Positions 32,056 to 41,802 of a stretch of 52,174 nt of DNA are shown here, one piece after another. Positions within the stretch are counted from its first letter, which is position 1. Every line of letters starts with the position of its first letter. Source of the stretch: Vibrio sinensis (GTDB lineage Bacteria; Pseudomonadota; Gammaproteobacteria; Enterobacterales; Vibrionaceae). The stretch spans positions 1 to 52,174 of the forward strand of contig NZ_QVMU01000031.1 in assembly GCF_003605645.1 (NCBI RefSeq). The letters are read 5' to 3'. A model generated the notes under the pieces. That model did no database searches, had not been told where the DNA came from, and was given only the letters and a program-made list of their open reading frames with translations. Made by a program: the position numbers and the translations under genes.

Positions 32056-32493
32056 ATGCTCATTGGTTTAGCTGACTTGCTTCACGAGTTATTTAAAGAA
32101 CCGCAGCGTCAAAAGCGACAACACTACAGCGACATAGATCCAAAAATTTCTGATTTAGTAAAAGCCTTCAATCAGATTGAAGGCATTACCACTATTGCAT
32201 CATGCCAAGGGCATATCTCAGGACATATTGAAGCGCCGTACATTTACTTTAAAGCAAGTAATATTATTGTTTCTCAAATCGTTCAAGCATTAAGAAAAAA
32301 CCGTAACTTCCATACTAGATGGGAAATTACGGGGGTATTTGACCAACATAATGACCTCAGTTTCCGCTTATCTTCACTAAAGCTCGATACACGAATTTAT
32401 CAACGTGGTTGGTGGGATTTAGGGTGGAACCGAAGCAAAGTAGATCACGACTTCATTGTGTTACAACAAATGTTAGAAAACTTAACCCGTTGA
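32056..32493 (+). CDS. Hypothetical protein, 145 aa
   Basis: A soluble protein with a central SCQGHISGHIEAPYIYFKA segment, where Cys and two His might bind metal or RNA; the pattern SCxGH followed by a PYIYF strand recalls TYW3-like folds but the evidence is thin. It is followed by an antiparallel 56-residue gene that overlaps its end by 12 bases. It starts 11 bases after the secreted protein gene. Confidence 0.55.
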   Translation: MLIGLADLLHELFKEPQRQKRQHYSDIDPKISDLVKAFNQIEGITTIASCQGHISGHIEAPYIYFKASNIIVSQIVQALRKNRNFHTRWEITGVFDQHNDLSFRLSSLKLDTRIYQRGWWDLGWNRSKVDHDFIVLQQMLENLTR

Positions 32494-32652
32494 CTCCATC
32501 AATAGAAACAAACCGGCCACCATGAATAACCCAAAAATCACCATCACGACCATTCGACGGCGACCGCGTGGGTCTTTTTTCCCACAATGACAACAAACAT
32601 TGGCTTTATGCGAAATAAAGCCAGAACAAGCTCGACAATGATTCATTTCCAT
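32482..32652 (-). CDS. Zinc-ribbon membrane microprotein, 56 aa
   Basis: A leftward 56-codon frame coding MEMNHCRACSGFISHK, then CCHCGKK, a basic RGRRR segment and one membrane helix (MVVMVIFGLFMVAGLFLLM). Cys6-x2-Cys9 and Cys20/21-x-Cys23 are a zinc-ribbon arrangement, and positive residues before the helix would place the ribbon in the cytoplasm. It overlaps the 145-residue gene tail to tail. I do not recognise a named family. Confidence 0.65.
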   Translation of the reverse strand: MEMNHCRACSGFISHKANVCCHCGKKDPRGRRRMVVMVIFGLFMVAGLFLLMESTG

Positions 32653-32819
32653 CACATAACACCCTGTATTAACGGTACAAATAGACTTTTTGCATGGCGA
32701 TAATTGGCGCCCAACGCAAAATTTCGCCCTCTTAATATCGTATATCTCATGAAACCCACTTTTTACGCAACAAATCGTTGCGAGAAAAACATCATCTTCG
32801 ACTCAGCACGGAAACTTCT

Positions 32820-35066
32820 ATGCGCTTATTTATTGCAGAAAAACCCTCACTTGCTAAAGCCATTTATGAGGGGCTTGGCGGGACGGGATCAATGTCCATG
32901 GGACGTGGCTATCTACAAATCGGCGATGTAAAAATCGCACCCTGCTACGGCCACATGATGGAGTTGTTCGATCCCGAAGACTACGACGAAAAATACAAAG
33001 TCTGGTCAATGGACGACTTACCTATTAAAGCGTTTATGCCTCCGGTATTAAAAGCCAAACCCGAATCCAAAGATCAACTCGACATTATCTTTCAACTCAT
33101 TGAAGAGGCGAGCGATATTGTTCATGCGGGCGATCCCGATGATGAGGGCCAATTGCTGATAGATGAAATATTACATCACGTCGGCAATACCAAGCCGGTT
33201 TATCGCGTTCATATTGCTGACTTAAACTTAAAGCCAGTACAAAACGCCTTAGCCAATTTAAAACCCAATAGCGAATTTGAACATTTTGGCCGTAGCGCAT
33301 TAGCCCGCTCTATTGCTGATCAGCTTTTCGGTTATAACCTGACTCGTGGGTTTACCTTGCAAGGTCGCCATCAAGGATTTGATGGTGTGCTAAACGTTGG
33401 CCGAGTGCAAAGTGCCGTTCTTGGTTTGATCAACTCACGAACACTGGCGAACCTTTCGCACCAGGAAAGTTTTTACTACGAAGTGAACGGGCAATTTAGT
33501 ACTGCCACAGGGGCTTTTTCAGGGAAATATCAGCCATCGGACCATGATATTCTCGATGAAAAAAACCGTATCATTGAAATGGCAAGTGTCACGCAAGTCG
33601 TGACTCAAAGTAAAGGGGCAACATTTACGGTCAGTGAAGCCACCACGAAACCGGAAAAGAAAGCGGCGCCAGCCCCCTATAACCTTTCATCACTACAGCA
33701 AACCTGTGCGAAAAAATGGGGTTACAGCGCAGATAGAACGCTTGAGATCATGCAAAGCTTGTATGAAACCCACAAGCTCTTAACCTATCCACGCTCAGAT
33801 TGTCGCTTTTTATCGGATGAGCACTTTGTGCATCGTGAGTCCATTTTGCAAGCGGTAGCCGGCACGATGCCGCAATTTGCATCGCTGATTGCAAAAGCAA
33901 ACCTTGATAACAAACATAAGGCATTTAACAGCGACAAAATCACCGCGCACCACGCGATTTGTCCCACTGAAAAATCCGGCGTGGGCATCACACTGACAGC
34001 CGATGAGAAAAACATCTATGAGTTGATCGCTCGTGGCTTTATCGCCTTGTTCTATCCCGAATCGGTGCGCAATAAAACGCGCGTTGTGTTAATCAATGAA
34101 CATCAACGCGAGTTTGTAGCCACGCAAACTGATTTGCTGTCTCAAGGATGGGAATCACTTTACGGTAGTGAAAAAGAGGCGCCAGTTCGAGCGGTTGATT
34201 TAACCACAGTACAAAAGGGTGAAACGCTGCCTTGCATCGAGGCGAGTATCGATAAGAAAGCGACTACTCCACCCAAATACTTTGTTGAGTCCACCTTACT
34301 GGCGGCCATGAGTCGCGCTGCAAAATTCATTTCCGACCCTGAGCTTCGCAAAGTGTTAGAAGCGAAAGACAAAGATAACCCCGCCGAATCTGGCTCTATC
34401 GGCACGGAAGCGACTCGCGCAAGTATCTTGAAGAAGCTGTCTGATAATAGTGCCCTTATCTCTATCGAAGAGGAAAAAGGCTACAAAGAGAAAGTATGGA
34501 AGACCACCAAGCAAGGGCAAGATTTTTGCGCGGCACTACCTAATGAGATCATTGCGCCTGATATTTCAGCGCGGTGGTCGAGTCAACAAGAAGCCATCAA
34601 GCAAGGCTCGTTAACCGTTGAAGCTTTTGTTGACGGTATTGATGTGTATATCGAGAAGCAAATCGAACACATCAAAACCCACGGTATCAAAATAACCCCT
34701 AACATGCCGCCTTGCCCTGTGTGTAAAAAAGCTTACTTACGCCGCCGTAGCGATGCGCATGGTGAGCTGTTTTATGCCTGCAATCGCTACCCCGATTGCA
34801 AAACCACGTACCCAGACAAAGGCGGTAGGCCCAACTTAACGCCTAAAGTGAAGCGCATCATGAACGTATCAAAGCACCCATGCCCTGTGTGTCAAAAAGG
34901 CTTGATGCGTCGCAGCACCAAATTCAAAGGTAAAACCCGTTATTACTGGACATGCTCCGGCTATCCAGAATGCAGAACTACTATTTTTGACCAAGCAGGT
35001 AAACCTAATTATGCCACTGCAAAAACAGAAACAACGCCACCTAGTGACGCACCAGCGAGCGAATAA
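32820..35066 (+). CDS. topB: DNA topoisomerase III (TraE-type)
   Basis: 748 residues from the ATG (MRLFIAEKPSLAKAI). The Toprim domain has the N-terminal Glu-Lys motif and DPDDEGQLLIDE near 105. The active-site tyrosine is Tyr323 in LLTYPRSDCRFL. The C terminus carries two four-cysteine zinc fingers (CPVCKKAYL...CNRYPDC near 630 and CPVCQKGLM...CSGYPEC near 686). Plasmid topoisomerase III of the TraE type decatenates replicating or transferring DNA. Its 3' end overlaps the next gene by 56 bases. Confidence 0.95.
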   Translation: MRLFIAEKPSLAKAIYEGLGGTGSMSMGRGYLQIGDVKIAPCYGHMMELFDPEDYDEKYKVWSMDDLPIKAFMPPVLKAKPESKDQLDIIFQLIEEASDIVHAGDPDDEGQLLIDEILHHVGNTKPVYRVHIADLNLKPVQNALANLKPNSEFEHFGRSALARSIADQLFGYNLTRGFTLQGRHQGFDGVLNVGRVQSAVLGLINSRTLANLSHQESFYYEVNGQFSTATGAFSGKYQPSDHDILDEKNRIIEMASVTQVVTQSKGATFTVSEATTKPEKKAAPAPYNLSSLQQTCAKKWGYSADRTLEIMQSLYETHKLLTYPRSDCRFLSDEHFVHRESILQAVAGTMPQFASLIAKANLDNKHKAFNSDKITAHHAICPTEKSGVGITLTADEKNIYELIARGFIALFYPESVRNKTRVVLINEHQREFVATQTDLLSQGWESLYGSEKEAPVRAVDLTTVQKGETLPCIEASIDKKATTPPKYFVESTLLAAMSRAAKFISDPELRKVLEAKDKDNPAESGSIGTEATRASILKKLSDNSALISIEEEKGYKEKVWKTTKQGQDFCAALPNEIIAPDISARWSSQQEAIKQGSLTVEAFVDGIDVYIEKQIEHIKTHGIKITPNMPPCPVCKKAYLRRRSDAHGELFYACNRYPDCKTTYPDKGGRPNLTPKVKRIMNVSKHPCPVCQKGLMRRSTKFKGKTRYYWTCSGYPECRTTIFDQAGKPNYATAKTETTPPSDAPASE

Positions 35067-35829
35067 GCTTGCTCTCGTCATTGGCACGCTGATTTTATCG
35101 AATCTTTCATTCTCCGCTTACGCTCATGAATGCCGCACCGTGAATTATAAAGCCGGTGACGTGGTTCACGTCTCTAGCGCACAAAATCTCGGTACGCGTA
35201 TTTCACTGCCAGCCAATCTCATCAAGCCGCCGGTTATTACCAATGCCAGGTTGTGGGATATTGGGGGTGAGACTGGCACAAACCACATTGTGGTGTCACC
35301 CAATAGCAATAGCAAACTGGGGAATAAAGCGATGGTGTTTGCCTTTGCTGATAACGGCAAGGTGTACGACATCATGGTAACAAGGGTCGCGCAAAAGGCG
35401 CATCAGCCATGCGTCACCATTAATGAACGTCCTAACTTTTTCTTTGCCCCTACCCCCGATAAAAAACCAGCGCCGAAACCTGTCGAGAAAGTGAAACCTA
35501 AAACCACGCCGAAACTTGAAAAAGGGGCGCTCGTCAGTGGGTCTGGGGAAGCGGCGTATCCGCAAATGTTCACCCAATACAAATGGGATAAGAAAAAAGA
35601 ACTCTACCCACAAAATCTGATTGCCGATGTGTACGACAACGGGCGAACGACCTTTATTCGCCTGGCGAACCGCCATCAAGGTTCGCTTTTAGTTGAAACC
35701 AAAATCGGTAACAAAAACACCTTAATTCCCGTCTCTCACAATGACGACTATTCCATTTTCAGCGTGAACGGCGTTTATGGCCGCTTTGATATTCTCGTTG
35801 GCAATTCAAACATTACGGTTACTCGCTAA
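35011..35829 (+). CDS. Second VirB9/TrbG-like exported protein
   Basis: 272 residues from the ATG at 35011. A signal peptide ends at SFSAYA (about residue 38), followed by ECRTVNYKAGDVVHVSSAQN, LWDIGGETGTNHIVVSP and MVFAFADNGKVYDIMVTRV, the pattern of a VirB9 N-terminal domain. A Pro/Lys-rich linker (KKPAPKPVEKVKPK) leads to a second beta domain ending VYGRFDILVGNSNITV. It stands at the head of the pilus genes, apart from the true virB9, and may serve the pilus secretin. Confidence 0.6.
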   Translation: MPLQKQKQRHLVTHQRANKLALVIGTLILSNLSFSAYAHECRTVNYKAGDVVHVSSAQNLGTRISLPANLIKPPVITNARLWDIGGETGTNHIVVSPNSNSKLGNKAMVFAFADNGKVYDIMVTRVAQKAHQPCVTINERPNFFFAPTPDKKPAPKPVEKVKPKTTPKLEKGALVSGSGEAAYPQMFTQYKWDKKKELYPQNLIADVYDNGRTTFIRLANRHQGSLLVETKIGNKNTLIPVSHNDDYSIFSVNGVYGRFDILVGNSNITVTR

Positions 35830-35845
35830 CCGCTAAGGACATACT

Positions 35846-36199
35846 GTGAAAAAAACACTTTGTGCGCTGGCCTTAATGGCTTGCGCAGGGACAAGCACGA
35901 CCTTTGCAAAAGAGGTCGATACTTTACAAGTCTCGGTTCGTACAGTTTACCCAACATCGGTGAGCACGGTTGGGGAGGCGGTAAAATGGTTTGTTGAACC
36001 GCTTGGCTATTACGTATTAACCGACCACCCCGCCCCCGTCAGTGCAAAATCGCTACTCGCCAAACCCATCCCAATGGAAGCCATGATGCACCGCACCATG
36101 CCGGTATTGCACGCGGTTCAACTACTCATTGGTCAAAACAACACCATTATTGTGGATAAGAAAAACAAACTTATCACCGTATCTGAGGGGCGCTCATGA
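35846..36199 (+). CDS. PilL N-terminal-type pilus protein
   Basis: 117 residues with a signal peptide (MKKTLCALALMACAGTSTTF). The rest matches the PilL-associated domain seen in conjugative regions: SVSTVGEAVKWFVEPLGYYV, then MMHRTMPVLHAVQLLIGQNN and IIVDKKNKLITV. In IncI plasmids this domain is the N-terminal part of a longer PilL; here it is free-standing and followed, with a 4-base overlap, by a TcpQ-like lipoprotein, so PilL seems to be split in two genes. Confidence 0.72.
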   Translation: MKKTLCALALMACAGTSTTFAKEVDTLQVSVRTVYPTSVSTVGEAVKWFVEPLGYYVLTDHPAPVSAKSLLAKPIPMEAMMHRTMPVLHAVQLLIGQNNTIIVDKKNKLITVSEGRS

Positions 36200-36927
36200 A
36201 CATCAAAATTACTGGATTAGCGGCCGTATGCGCCGCGCTACTGGCAACAGGGTGTGCCAGTCAAAATGAGACACTGGGCAATGGCGAATACTTAGAATTG
36301 TTATCGATTAATGTTGTGGAGCGCGATTTATCCAGTTTTACTCCGACGAACATCTCTCGCACTGACATTGCCACCATCGCCACGAAAAAAGCGCCGATTC
36401 CGTACACGTTCACTGTCCGTAGCGGGGAGCGTTATCAAGTGGCACTGAATCGCTGGATAAAGGCGATGGGCTATCAAAATATTGCCTGGTCAATGAATCC
36501 CACCCATCGTCAAGCGCTTGATGAACTCAGCAACACATCAATGCGATTTGATGGCAGTTTCAAAAAAGCAGTCAATGAGCTATCCGATGCGCTAGGCACG
36601 CCAATCAACATTATTACCGACAACAAAACGCTTGTTGCTGGCGTGTATGACTTTGACGGCGAAGCGCGTATTACTCACATCAAAGGCTCATCACTCAAAA
36701 TCGTGGTTGAGCGCGTAGTGAAAAACTATGGATTACGTTGGGACAGCGGCGATGCTTTTTCACGTAGCTGGCTGGCGCCAAATGATTACGAGTTTGGCTC
36801 AGACTATTACTTACTCACTGAAAAAGAGGACATCGAGACTGCTCTAACCACGGTGCTTGAAGCGTTCCCTGTTTATTCCTCAATCGTGGAATCAACCGGA
36901 CAAGTCATTATCCAAGAGGATTTATAA
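36196..36927 (+). CDS. TcpQ-like pilus lipoprotein
   Basis: 243 residues with a lipoprotein signal (LLATGC, Cys20). Residues 75-243 contain two domains of the TcpQ/secretin-associated kind: YTFTVRSGERYQVALNRWIK followed by a second, weaker unit ending STGQVIIQEDL. TcpQ-like proteins localise the pilus secretin. It lies directly before the secretin gene, with 3 bases between them. Confidence 0.72.
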   Translation: MNIKITGLAAVCAALLATGCASQNETLGNGEYLELLSINVVERDLSSFTPTNISRTDIATIATKKAPIPYTFTVRSGERYQVALNRWIKAMGYQNIAWSMNPTHRQALDELSNTSMRFDGSFKKAVNELSDALGTPINIITDNKTLVAGVYDFDGEARITHIKGSSLKIVVERVVKNYGLRWDSGDAFSRSWLAPNDYEFGSDYYLLTEKEDIETALTTVLEAFPVYSSIVESTGQVIIQEDL

Positions 36928-36930
36928 CCC

Positions 36931-38370
36931 ATGAAAAAAATGATTGTAGGCGTACTGATTAGCGCCCTAATGATGGGCTGCGCCTCTCAAGAATACCAAG
37001 ATGCACTCAACACGAACGATGGCGTTCAAGATGCCATATCCACCCACACTGACTATCAAAAACAATCAAAGGTCACTTACATCAAAAAACCGCCAGTGGT
37101 ACTGCAACCCGTGACAGAGGTGTACAACCGCGACTGGCTCAAAGAGCAGGTGACGGTGAATGTCTCACAAAGACCGTTATCATTGGTGCTGGAAGAAGTG
37201 ATGTACGGTACGGATGTGCCGATTTATTTTGGTGAGGGAGTCCAGCCAAATAAAGCCGTCACACTGAACTTCTCACAACAACGTGAAAATGTGTTGAACC
37301 TTATTGCTCGTGATAGTAGTTATGGCATTGAATTTCGCAATGAACGCCTTGAAGTCACCAAAACGATTACTCGCGTGTTTACTCTCAATATTCCAACCGG
37401 TGAAGCATCGGGGCAGTTAGGCTCACAAGGCAACGCATCGGGTGAAGATTCGGCGCGCATCGAGGGGCAATACCTTAATGTCTTGTTTGATGAAGTGAGC
37501 ATTACACAAGAGGTCGCCGATACGGTCACTGAATTACTTGGCGGAGAAGATGACAAAGAGAGTACCGTCACTGTCTCGATTAATACCACCACATTGATTG
37601 TTAAAACCTCGCCTGACAAGATGCAAGACGTTCAGCAATTAATTGACCATTACCAAGCTGAGCTTTCTAAACAAGTGTTGCTTGATATTCAAATCCTAGA
37701 ATTTCGCTCAAACCTTGGGTCAGAACGCGGCATCGATTGGAACATCGTAAAAAGCGTTGGTGACGGTACACTGCAATTTTTCGTACCTGGTACGAGTACC
37801 CTTTCACAAGGGGCGGGGTACGGTATGGCTTTCACCGGCACAGGGGATTGGAGCGGCACACAATCGTTTATTAAAGTGCTTGAAAAGCAAGGCAGCGTAT
37901 CAACCCAAACGCCAGTGACCGTACTTGCTCTAAATAACTACCCAGCAAAAATCACCCAACACCTTGAAGAGCCATATGTCGATGAAATCACCAGTGACAG
38001 CAGCGAGGGGGTCGTATCGGGCGGATTTACTCGTGCAACCGAGTTTGAGGGGGTCGATTTAATGGTCTCAGCTAAAGTGCAAAGTGACGATGTATGGCTA
38101 CGTCTTTCTGGTCAACTGCAAAAAATCGTCAATCGTGAAAACCGTGAGATTTTTGATAACCAAGCGAATTTCTTAACGGTGCAAAAATCTGAAATCAACT
38201 TCGTCAATAAACTGCGTTACGGCCAGACCTTTGTGATTGCTTCGGTCAAACAAACCACCTCAACCGCCGAGCGCACCGAAAACTTCTGGTCGTCGATGTT
38301 TGGTGGCACAGGCTCCAACAAGGAAGCCGTCGAGACGTTGGTACTACTGACGCCGCGTAAAGTCCAGTAA
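36931..38370 (+). CDS. pilN: PilN outer-membrane secretin
   Basis: 479 residues. Lipoprotein signal peptide with Cys17 (ALMMGC). The N domain (residues 70-150) precedes the secretin core, with LDIQILEFRSNLGSERGIDW, TPVTVLALNNYPAKITQHLE and a C-terminal VETLVLLTPRKV strand typical of secretins. It forms the outer-membrane pore for the type IVb pilus. Length and order match IncI PilN. Confidence 0.92.
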   Translation: MKKMIVGVLISALMMGCASQEYQDALNTNDGVQDAISTHTDYQKQSKVTYIKKPPVVLQPVTEVYNRDWLKEQVTVNVSQRPLSLVLEEVMYGTDVPIYFGEGVQPNKAVTLNFSQQRENVLNLIARDSSYGIEFRNERLEVTKTITRVFTLNIPTGEASGQLGSQGNASGEDSARIEGQYLNVLFDEVSITQEVADTVTELLGGEDDKESTVTVSINTTTLIVKTSPDKMQDVQQLIDHYQAELSKQVLLDIQILEFRSNLGSERGIDWNIVKSVGDGTLQFFVPGTSTLSQGAGYGMAFTGTGDWSGTQSFIKVLEKQGSVSTQTPVTVLALNNYPAKITQHLEEPYVDEITSDSSEGVVSGGFTRATEFEGVDLMVSAKVQSDDVWLRLSGQLQKIVNRENREIFDNQANFLTVQKSEINFVNKLRYGQTFVIASVKQTTSTAERTENFWSSMFGGTGSNKEAVETLVLLTPRKVQ

Positions 38371-38379
38371 GGAGTCGTT

Positions 38380-39486
38380 ATGATTTTAGCTAATCGAGCG
38401 CTGCTCTATAGCGCTAAACAGCTTAAAACGCACCGGCAACAACACCCTGCGCGTTTTGAACGTATCTTAGAAGAAAGTGGGGTTTATTGTCGATATTACA
38501 GTGAAGAGCCCGCCATTCTTTTTGGCGAATACGTCCTCAGTCAACTCAAAGCACAAGGCGACCCTACGGGTCGCTTTGTTTTTGTGCAAAAACTGGATGA
38601 AAGCCTGTGGTTTTTCGCTTCATTTGAGGATGGACAGCTTGAGCGAGAAAGTATTGGCTTACTGGATGCGCAAATTCACTCGTTTGATTATTCACTACGC
38701 AAAGCTGAACGCATTATCGCGACTGATAAAGCGTTTAACGGAATGTTCATGGATGAGCGATTGCTGCTGATTGAACCGTTCGCCTTAGATGAAATGGCGG
38801 CATTTACTTTGCAAGCCAAAAAGACGCTGACCGTAAACAAGTGGGGAGGAGTCATGCTTGCGGCGGTGTTATTTAGCATTGTGGCCACGGTCGCACTCTA
38901 TCCCGAACCAGAGCCCGTCGTCAACGTGGTGGATGATGCCAAAACTCGCTACAGCAAAACGCACCTGAGTTATGCAAAACCCATGGATGCACTGATGAGC
39001 GGCCTCAATTTGTTGATGGATGCGAGCTTCATGCCAGCAGGGATTGAGGCAAAAAAAGTCATACTGACGAATCAAACCCTGAGTATGACGGTCAATGAAG
39101 AAGATATTGCACCCTCAATAAAAAGCGCGTGGCTGGTTTCGATGCCCTCACTGACTCAACACTATCAAGATAATAGTGTGACATTGTCACTTGTAGAGCC
39201 TAATCCTTGGCGTTCATACGCCGTCAAGGGGTACAGCGAGCAACTTCAAGATGTTCTGTTTTATCAAGGCGGCACGTTAACTCAAACCGCTGAACAATAT
39301 ATCGATGACACTCGCATTCGTACTTATCAGCTCAATTTCACCGGCAATGCAGGTCAAATTCCCTTATTAGCACAATGGCTAAACGTACCGTTCGTTACCG
39401 TGAGTTTCATGGAAATGGAAATGGATGACGCCTATCAAATCACAACATTGAACATGACACTTGATGTTCAAGGAGAACCTTTATGA
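38380..39486 (+). CDS. pilO: PilO accessory protein
   Basis: 368 residues. The cytoplasmic N-terminal part (residues 1-150) is actin/PilM-like in size, followed by one membrane helix (GVMLAAVLFSIVATVALYP) near 155-175 and a periplasmic tail. This is the layout of IncI PilO, which links cytoplasmic and periplasmic parts of the assembly platform. Overlaps pilP by 4 bases. Confidence 0.82.
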   Translation: MILANRALLYSAKQLKTHRQQHPARFERILEESGVYCRYYSEEPAILFGEYVLSQLKAQGDPTGRFVFVQKLDESLWFFASFEDGQLERESIGLLDAQIHSFDYSLRKAERIIATDKAFNGMFMDERLLLIEPFALDEMAAFTLQAKKTLTVNKWGGVMLAAVLFSIVATVALYPEPEPVVNVVDDAKTRYSKTHLSYAKPMDALMSGLNLLMDASFMPAGIEAKKVILTNQTLSMTVNEEDIAPSIKSAWLVSMPSLTQHYQDNSVTLSLVEPNPWRSYAVKGYSEQLQDVLFYQGGTLTQTAEQYIDDTRIRTYQLNFTGNAGQIPLLAQWLNVPFVTVSFMEMEMDDAYQITTLNMTLDVQGEPL

Positions 39487-40196
39487 CACCGGAAACAAAG
39501 AAGAAAATTAGAATGGCGGTCTTGGCCACGATTGGCCTCTCAATGGTTGGCTACATGGCTTTTGACATGCTCAGTGGTTCAAGTTCAACTCCGCCTCCGA
39601 TTTCATCAAACCTGAATGAGCCTAATACTCATGAGCCCAATTTGGATTTCATGGTTGAAGCTGCTTCACTGGCTCCCGCACCACAATTTGAACCCCAAGA
39701 TGAAGCGTTACTTTCACAAAACGTCACCATGCAGCCTGAGTCGTTAACCACTACGGTGACTTATCAGGCTTCAATCAAGGCCAAAGAGGTACTTGATGCA
39801 CTGGAAGCGACCTACATCAGTAAGGTCAATACCGACAAGCTTACCGCGCAAATTGCTGAGCAAACCACAAAACAATCGCTGGATGCCATGCAATTACCCC
39901 CTCAAGCGGTGGTTGAAACCATCACGACACCAGTAACACCAAATACCTCCGTGATAGATGCTATTGAGGTAAAAAGTATTGTCGTGACACCAACGCGCAC
40001 CACCGCATGGCTGAGTGTGAACGGTGAAAACATACCGGTGCAATATGGTGTGTGGGTGGGCGATGTGCGCGTCGTAAATATCACCAAAGATTTTGTTCGA
40101 TTTAGCAACAAGGACGGCAAAGGGTTCACTAAACATGTGCCATCCAGTGCCACCATTCTGACACCACCAAAAGGAGTAGAAAATGAACCATTCTAA
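39483..40196 (+). CDS. pilP: PilP accessory protein
   Basis: 237 residues with one membrane helix near 12-30 (AVLATIGLSMVGYMAFDML), a Pro-rich linker, and a C-terminal beta domain (IEVKSIVVTPTRTTAWLSVN, VWVGDVRVVNITKDFVRFSN) that resembles PilP domains binding the secretin. Gene order supports the call. It overlaps pilQ by 14 bases. Confidence 0.82.
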   Translation: MTPETKKKIRMAVLATIGLSMVGYMAFDMLSGSSSTPPPISSNLNEPNTHEPNLDFMVEAASLAPAPQFEPQDEALLSQNVTMQPESLTTTVTYQASIKAKEVLDALEATYISKVNTDKLTAQIAEQTTKQSLDAMQLPPQAVVETITTPVTPNTSVIDAIEVKSIVVTPTRTTAWLSVNGENIPVQYGVWVGDVRVVNITKDFVRFSNKDGKGFTKHVPSSATILTPPKGVENEPF

Positions 40197-41802
40197 TGTT
40201 GTGGTCAGTGACCAGCTCAAGTCACTCTACTTTACGCATCAAAACGCGGTATTGCTTGACGATGGAACGTTGCTCACTTCTGATTACGACAGTGCCGCTA
40301 TTGCTTTAATTAAAAAGCACATTATTGAGCAAAATAAGGAATACCCTGAATTGCTCGGTGTGGTCATTCGAGTTGAAAAAACCGATACCTCAACCATTGC
40401 AGAAAAAATCGAAAGCCTATCGACCAAAGGCGTTCAATTTCAGATGCAAAATGACGATATTTCCACGATAGGTAAAGATGCAAAAAATCTTTTGCAGTTA
40501 GCCGTTAAGCGCGGCGTATCTGATATTCATATTGAGTTGTACGGGCATGAAACACGCATCATGGCGCGTGTGGATGGGCGCATGGTGGAGCTACAAAAAA
40601 CCATTCCTGAGTACAACTACGGTCTGACACTAATTTCTTACCTCATTAACCAACTGGGTAAAGATCAAGATAGCGATTTTAGTCCAAAAGCCAAAAACAA
40701 CTGCCGCATTGAAATTGACCTTATCGCACCAGATAAAAACAGTGACGGAAAAGTTATTGAAGTCGAGCGTGAAACACGATGGCGTGTCAGTTATATCCCC
40801 GCTCAAAATAATGGCGGTCAACTTTCGCTTCGCTGGTCAAACAAAAATACCAAAATTCCTCTTTTAGAAGAGTTGGGATGGGAAGCTGGACATATAGAAA
40901 CCATTCGACGTTTCTTAAATAGCGCATTTGGTGCATTACTTTTTGCGGGCCAAGTGGGTAGTGGTAAATCAACCAGCATCGCTGCCATGCTAAATGAAAT
41001 GAAAAACACTGGTCGCTCTATTAACACGCTTGAAGATCCGGTTGAATTTGATATCGGTGTAATACAAACCTCCGTAAAAAGTACAGAGGAGTTAAACGAC
41101 TTAATCAAATTACTGCTGCGCCACGATGTGGATATCGAAATGCACGGCGAACTTCGAGATCAAGAAGGTGCAATGGCTGCGTGTCGTAAAGCGGAAACAG
41201 GGCAATTGATGTTTTCTACCATCCATACTTCCAGTGCTGTAGGTATCGCACACACGCTTAATCAACAGATGAAAATTCCACTGGCTTTGATTACTGCTCC
41301 TGAGCTAATGAAGATGTGGGTTTATCAAACTCTGGTGCGTATGTTATGCCCTCTCTGCTCTCTTTCGTTAGAAGAAGCGAGCCTTATTTGGTCTGAGCCT
41401 GAAAAAAAACAGTTCAAAGAGTGGAGTGAGCGCAATCAAATTAACCAAGCAAGCTCAAAGATGCGTTTTAGAAACCCTAGTGGTTGCAAGTGCTGTCACG
41501 AAGGAGAGAAAGATCGTACATCGTTGGTTGAAATGATTGTGCTCGATGATGAAGACCGTCAATTCATTATAAAAGAGGACTATATCTCTTGGGTCAAAGC
41601 CCTAAAGAAAAAAGGGTATAAAACGGTACTCGATCACGCCAATCTCAAAATCTCTCGTGGTGAGATTGACATATTCACCGCGGCAGAGCGAGTCAATGGA
41701 TTGTTTGAGCGCTCAACGGATTCCATTTATGACTCGTTTTTTACTGCCATCGATGCCCCAGTCGATAACCACAGCGACGATGAAGAGGTCGTGCCATGCT
41801 AA
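40183..41802 (+). CDS. pilQ: PilQ assembly ATPase (GspE/PilB type)
   Basis: 539 residues. Walker A GQVGSGKS at 256-263, Asp box TLEDPVEFDIGV, a Walker B-like segment DVDIEMHGELRDQEGAMAAC and the His box TGQLMFSTIHTSS. Four Cys occur in the C-terminal region (MLCPLCSLS, CKCCHEG), a possible zinc site as in GspE. It energises pilus extension. Confidence 0.92.
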   Translation: MNHSNVVVSDQLKSLYFTHQNAVLLDDGTLLTSDYDSAAIALIKKHIIEQNKEYPELLGVVIRVEKTDTSTIAEKIESLSTKGVQFQMQNDDISTIGKDAKNLLQLAVKRGVSDIHIELYGHETRIMARVDGRMVELQKTIPEYNYGLTLISYLINQLGKDQDSDFSPKAKNNCRIEIDLIAPDKNSDGKVIEVERETRWRVSYIPAQNNGGQLSLRWSNKNTKIPLLEELGWEAGHIETIRRFLNSAFGALLFAGQVGSGKSTSIAAMLNEMKNTGRSINTLEDPVEFDIGVIQTSVKSTEELNDLIKLLLRHDVDIEMHGELRDQEGAMAACRKAETGQLMFSTIHTSSAVGIAHTLNQQMKIPLALITAPELMKMWVYQTLVRMLCPLCSLSLEEASLIWSEPEKKQFKEWSERNQINQASSKMRFRNPSGCKCCHEGEKDRTSLVEMIVLDDEDRQFIIKEDYISWVKALKKKGYKTVLDHANLKISRGEIDIFTAAERVNGLFERSTDSIYDSFFTAIDAPVDNHSDDEEVVPC

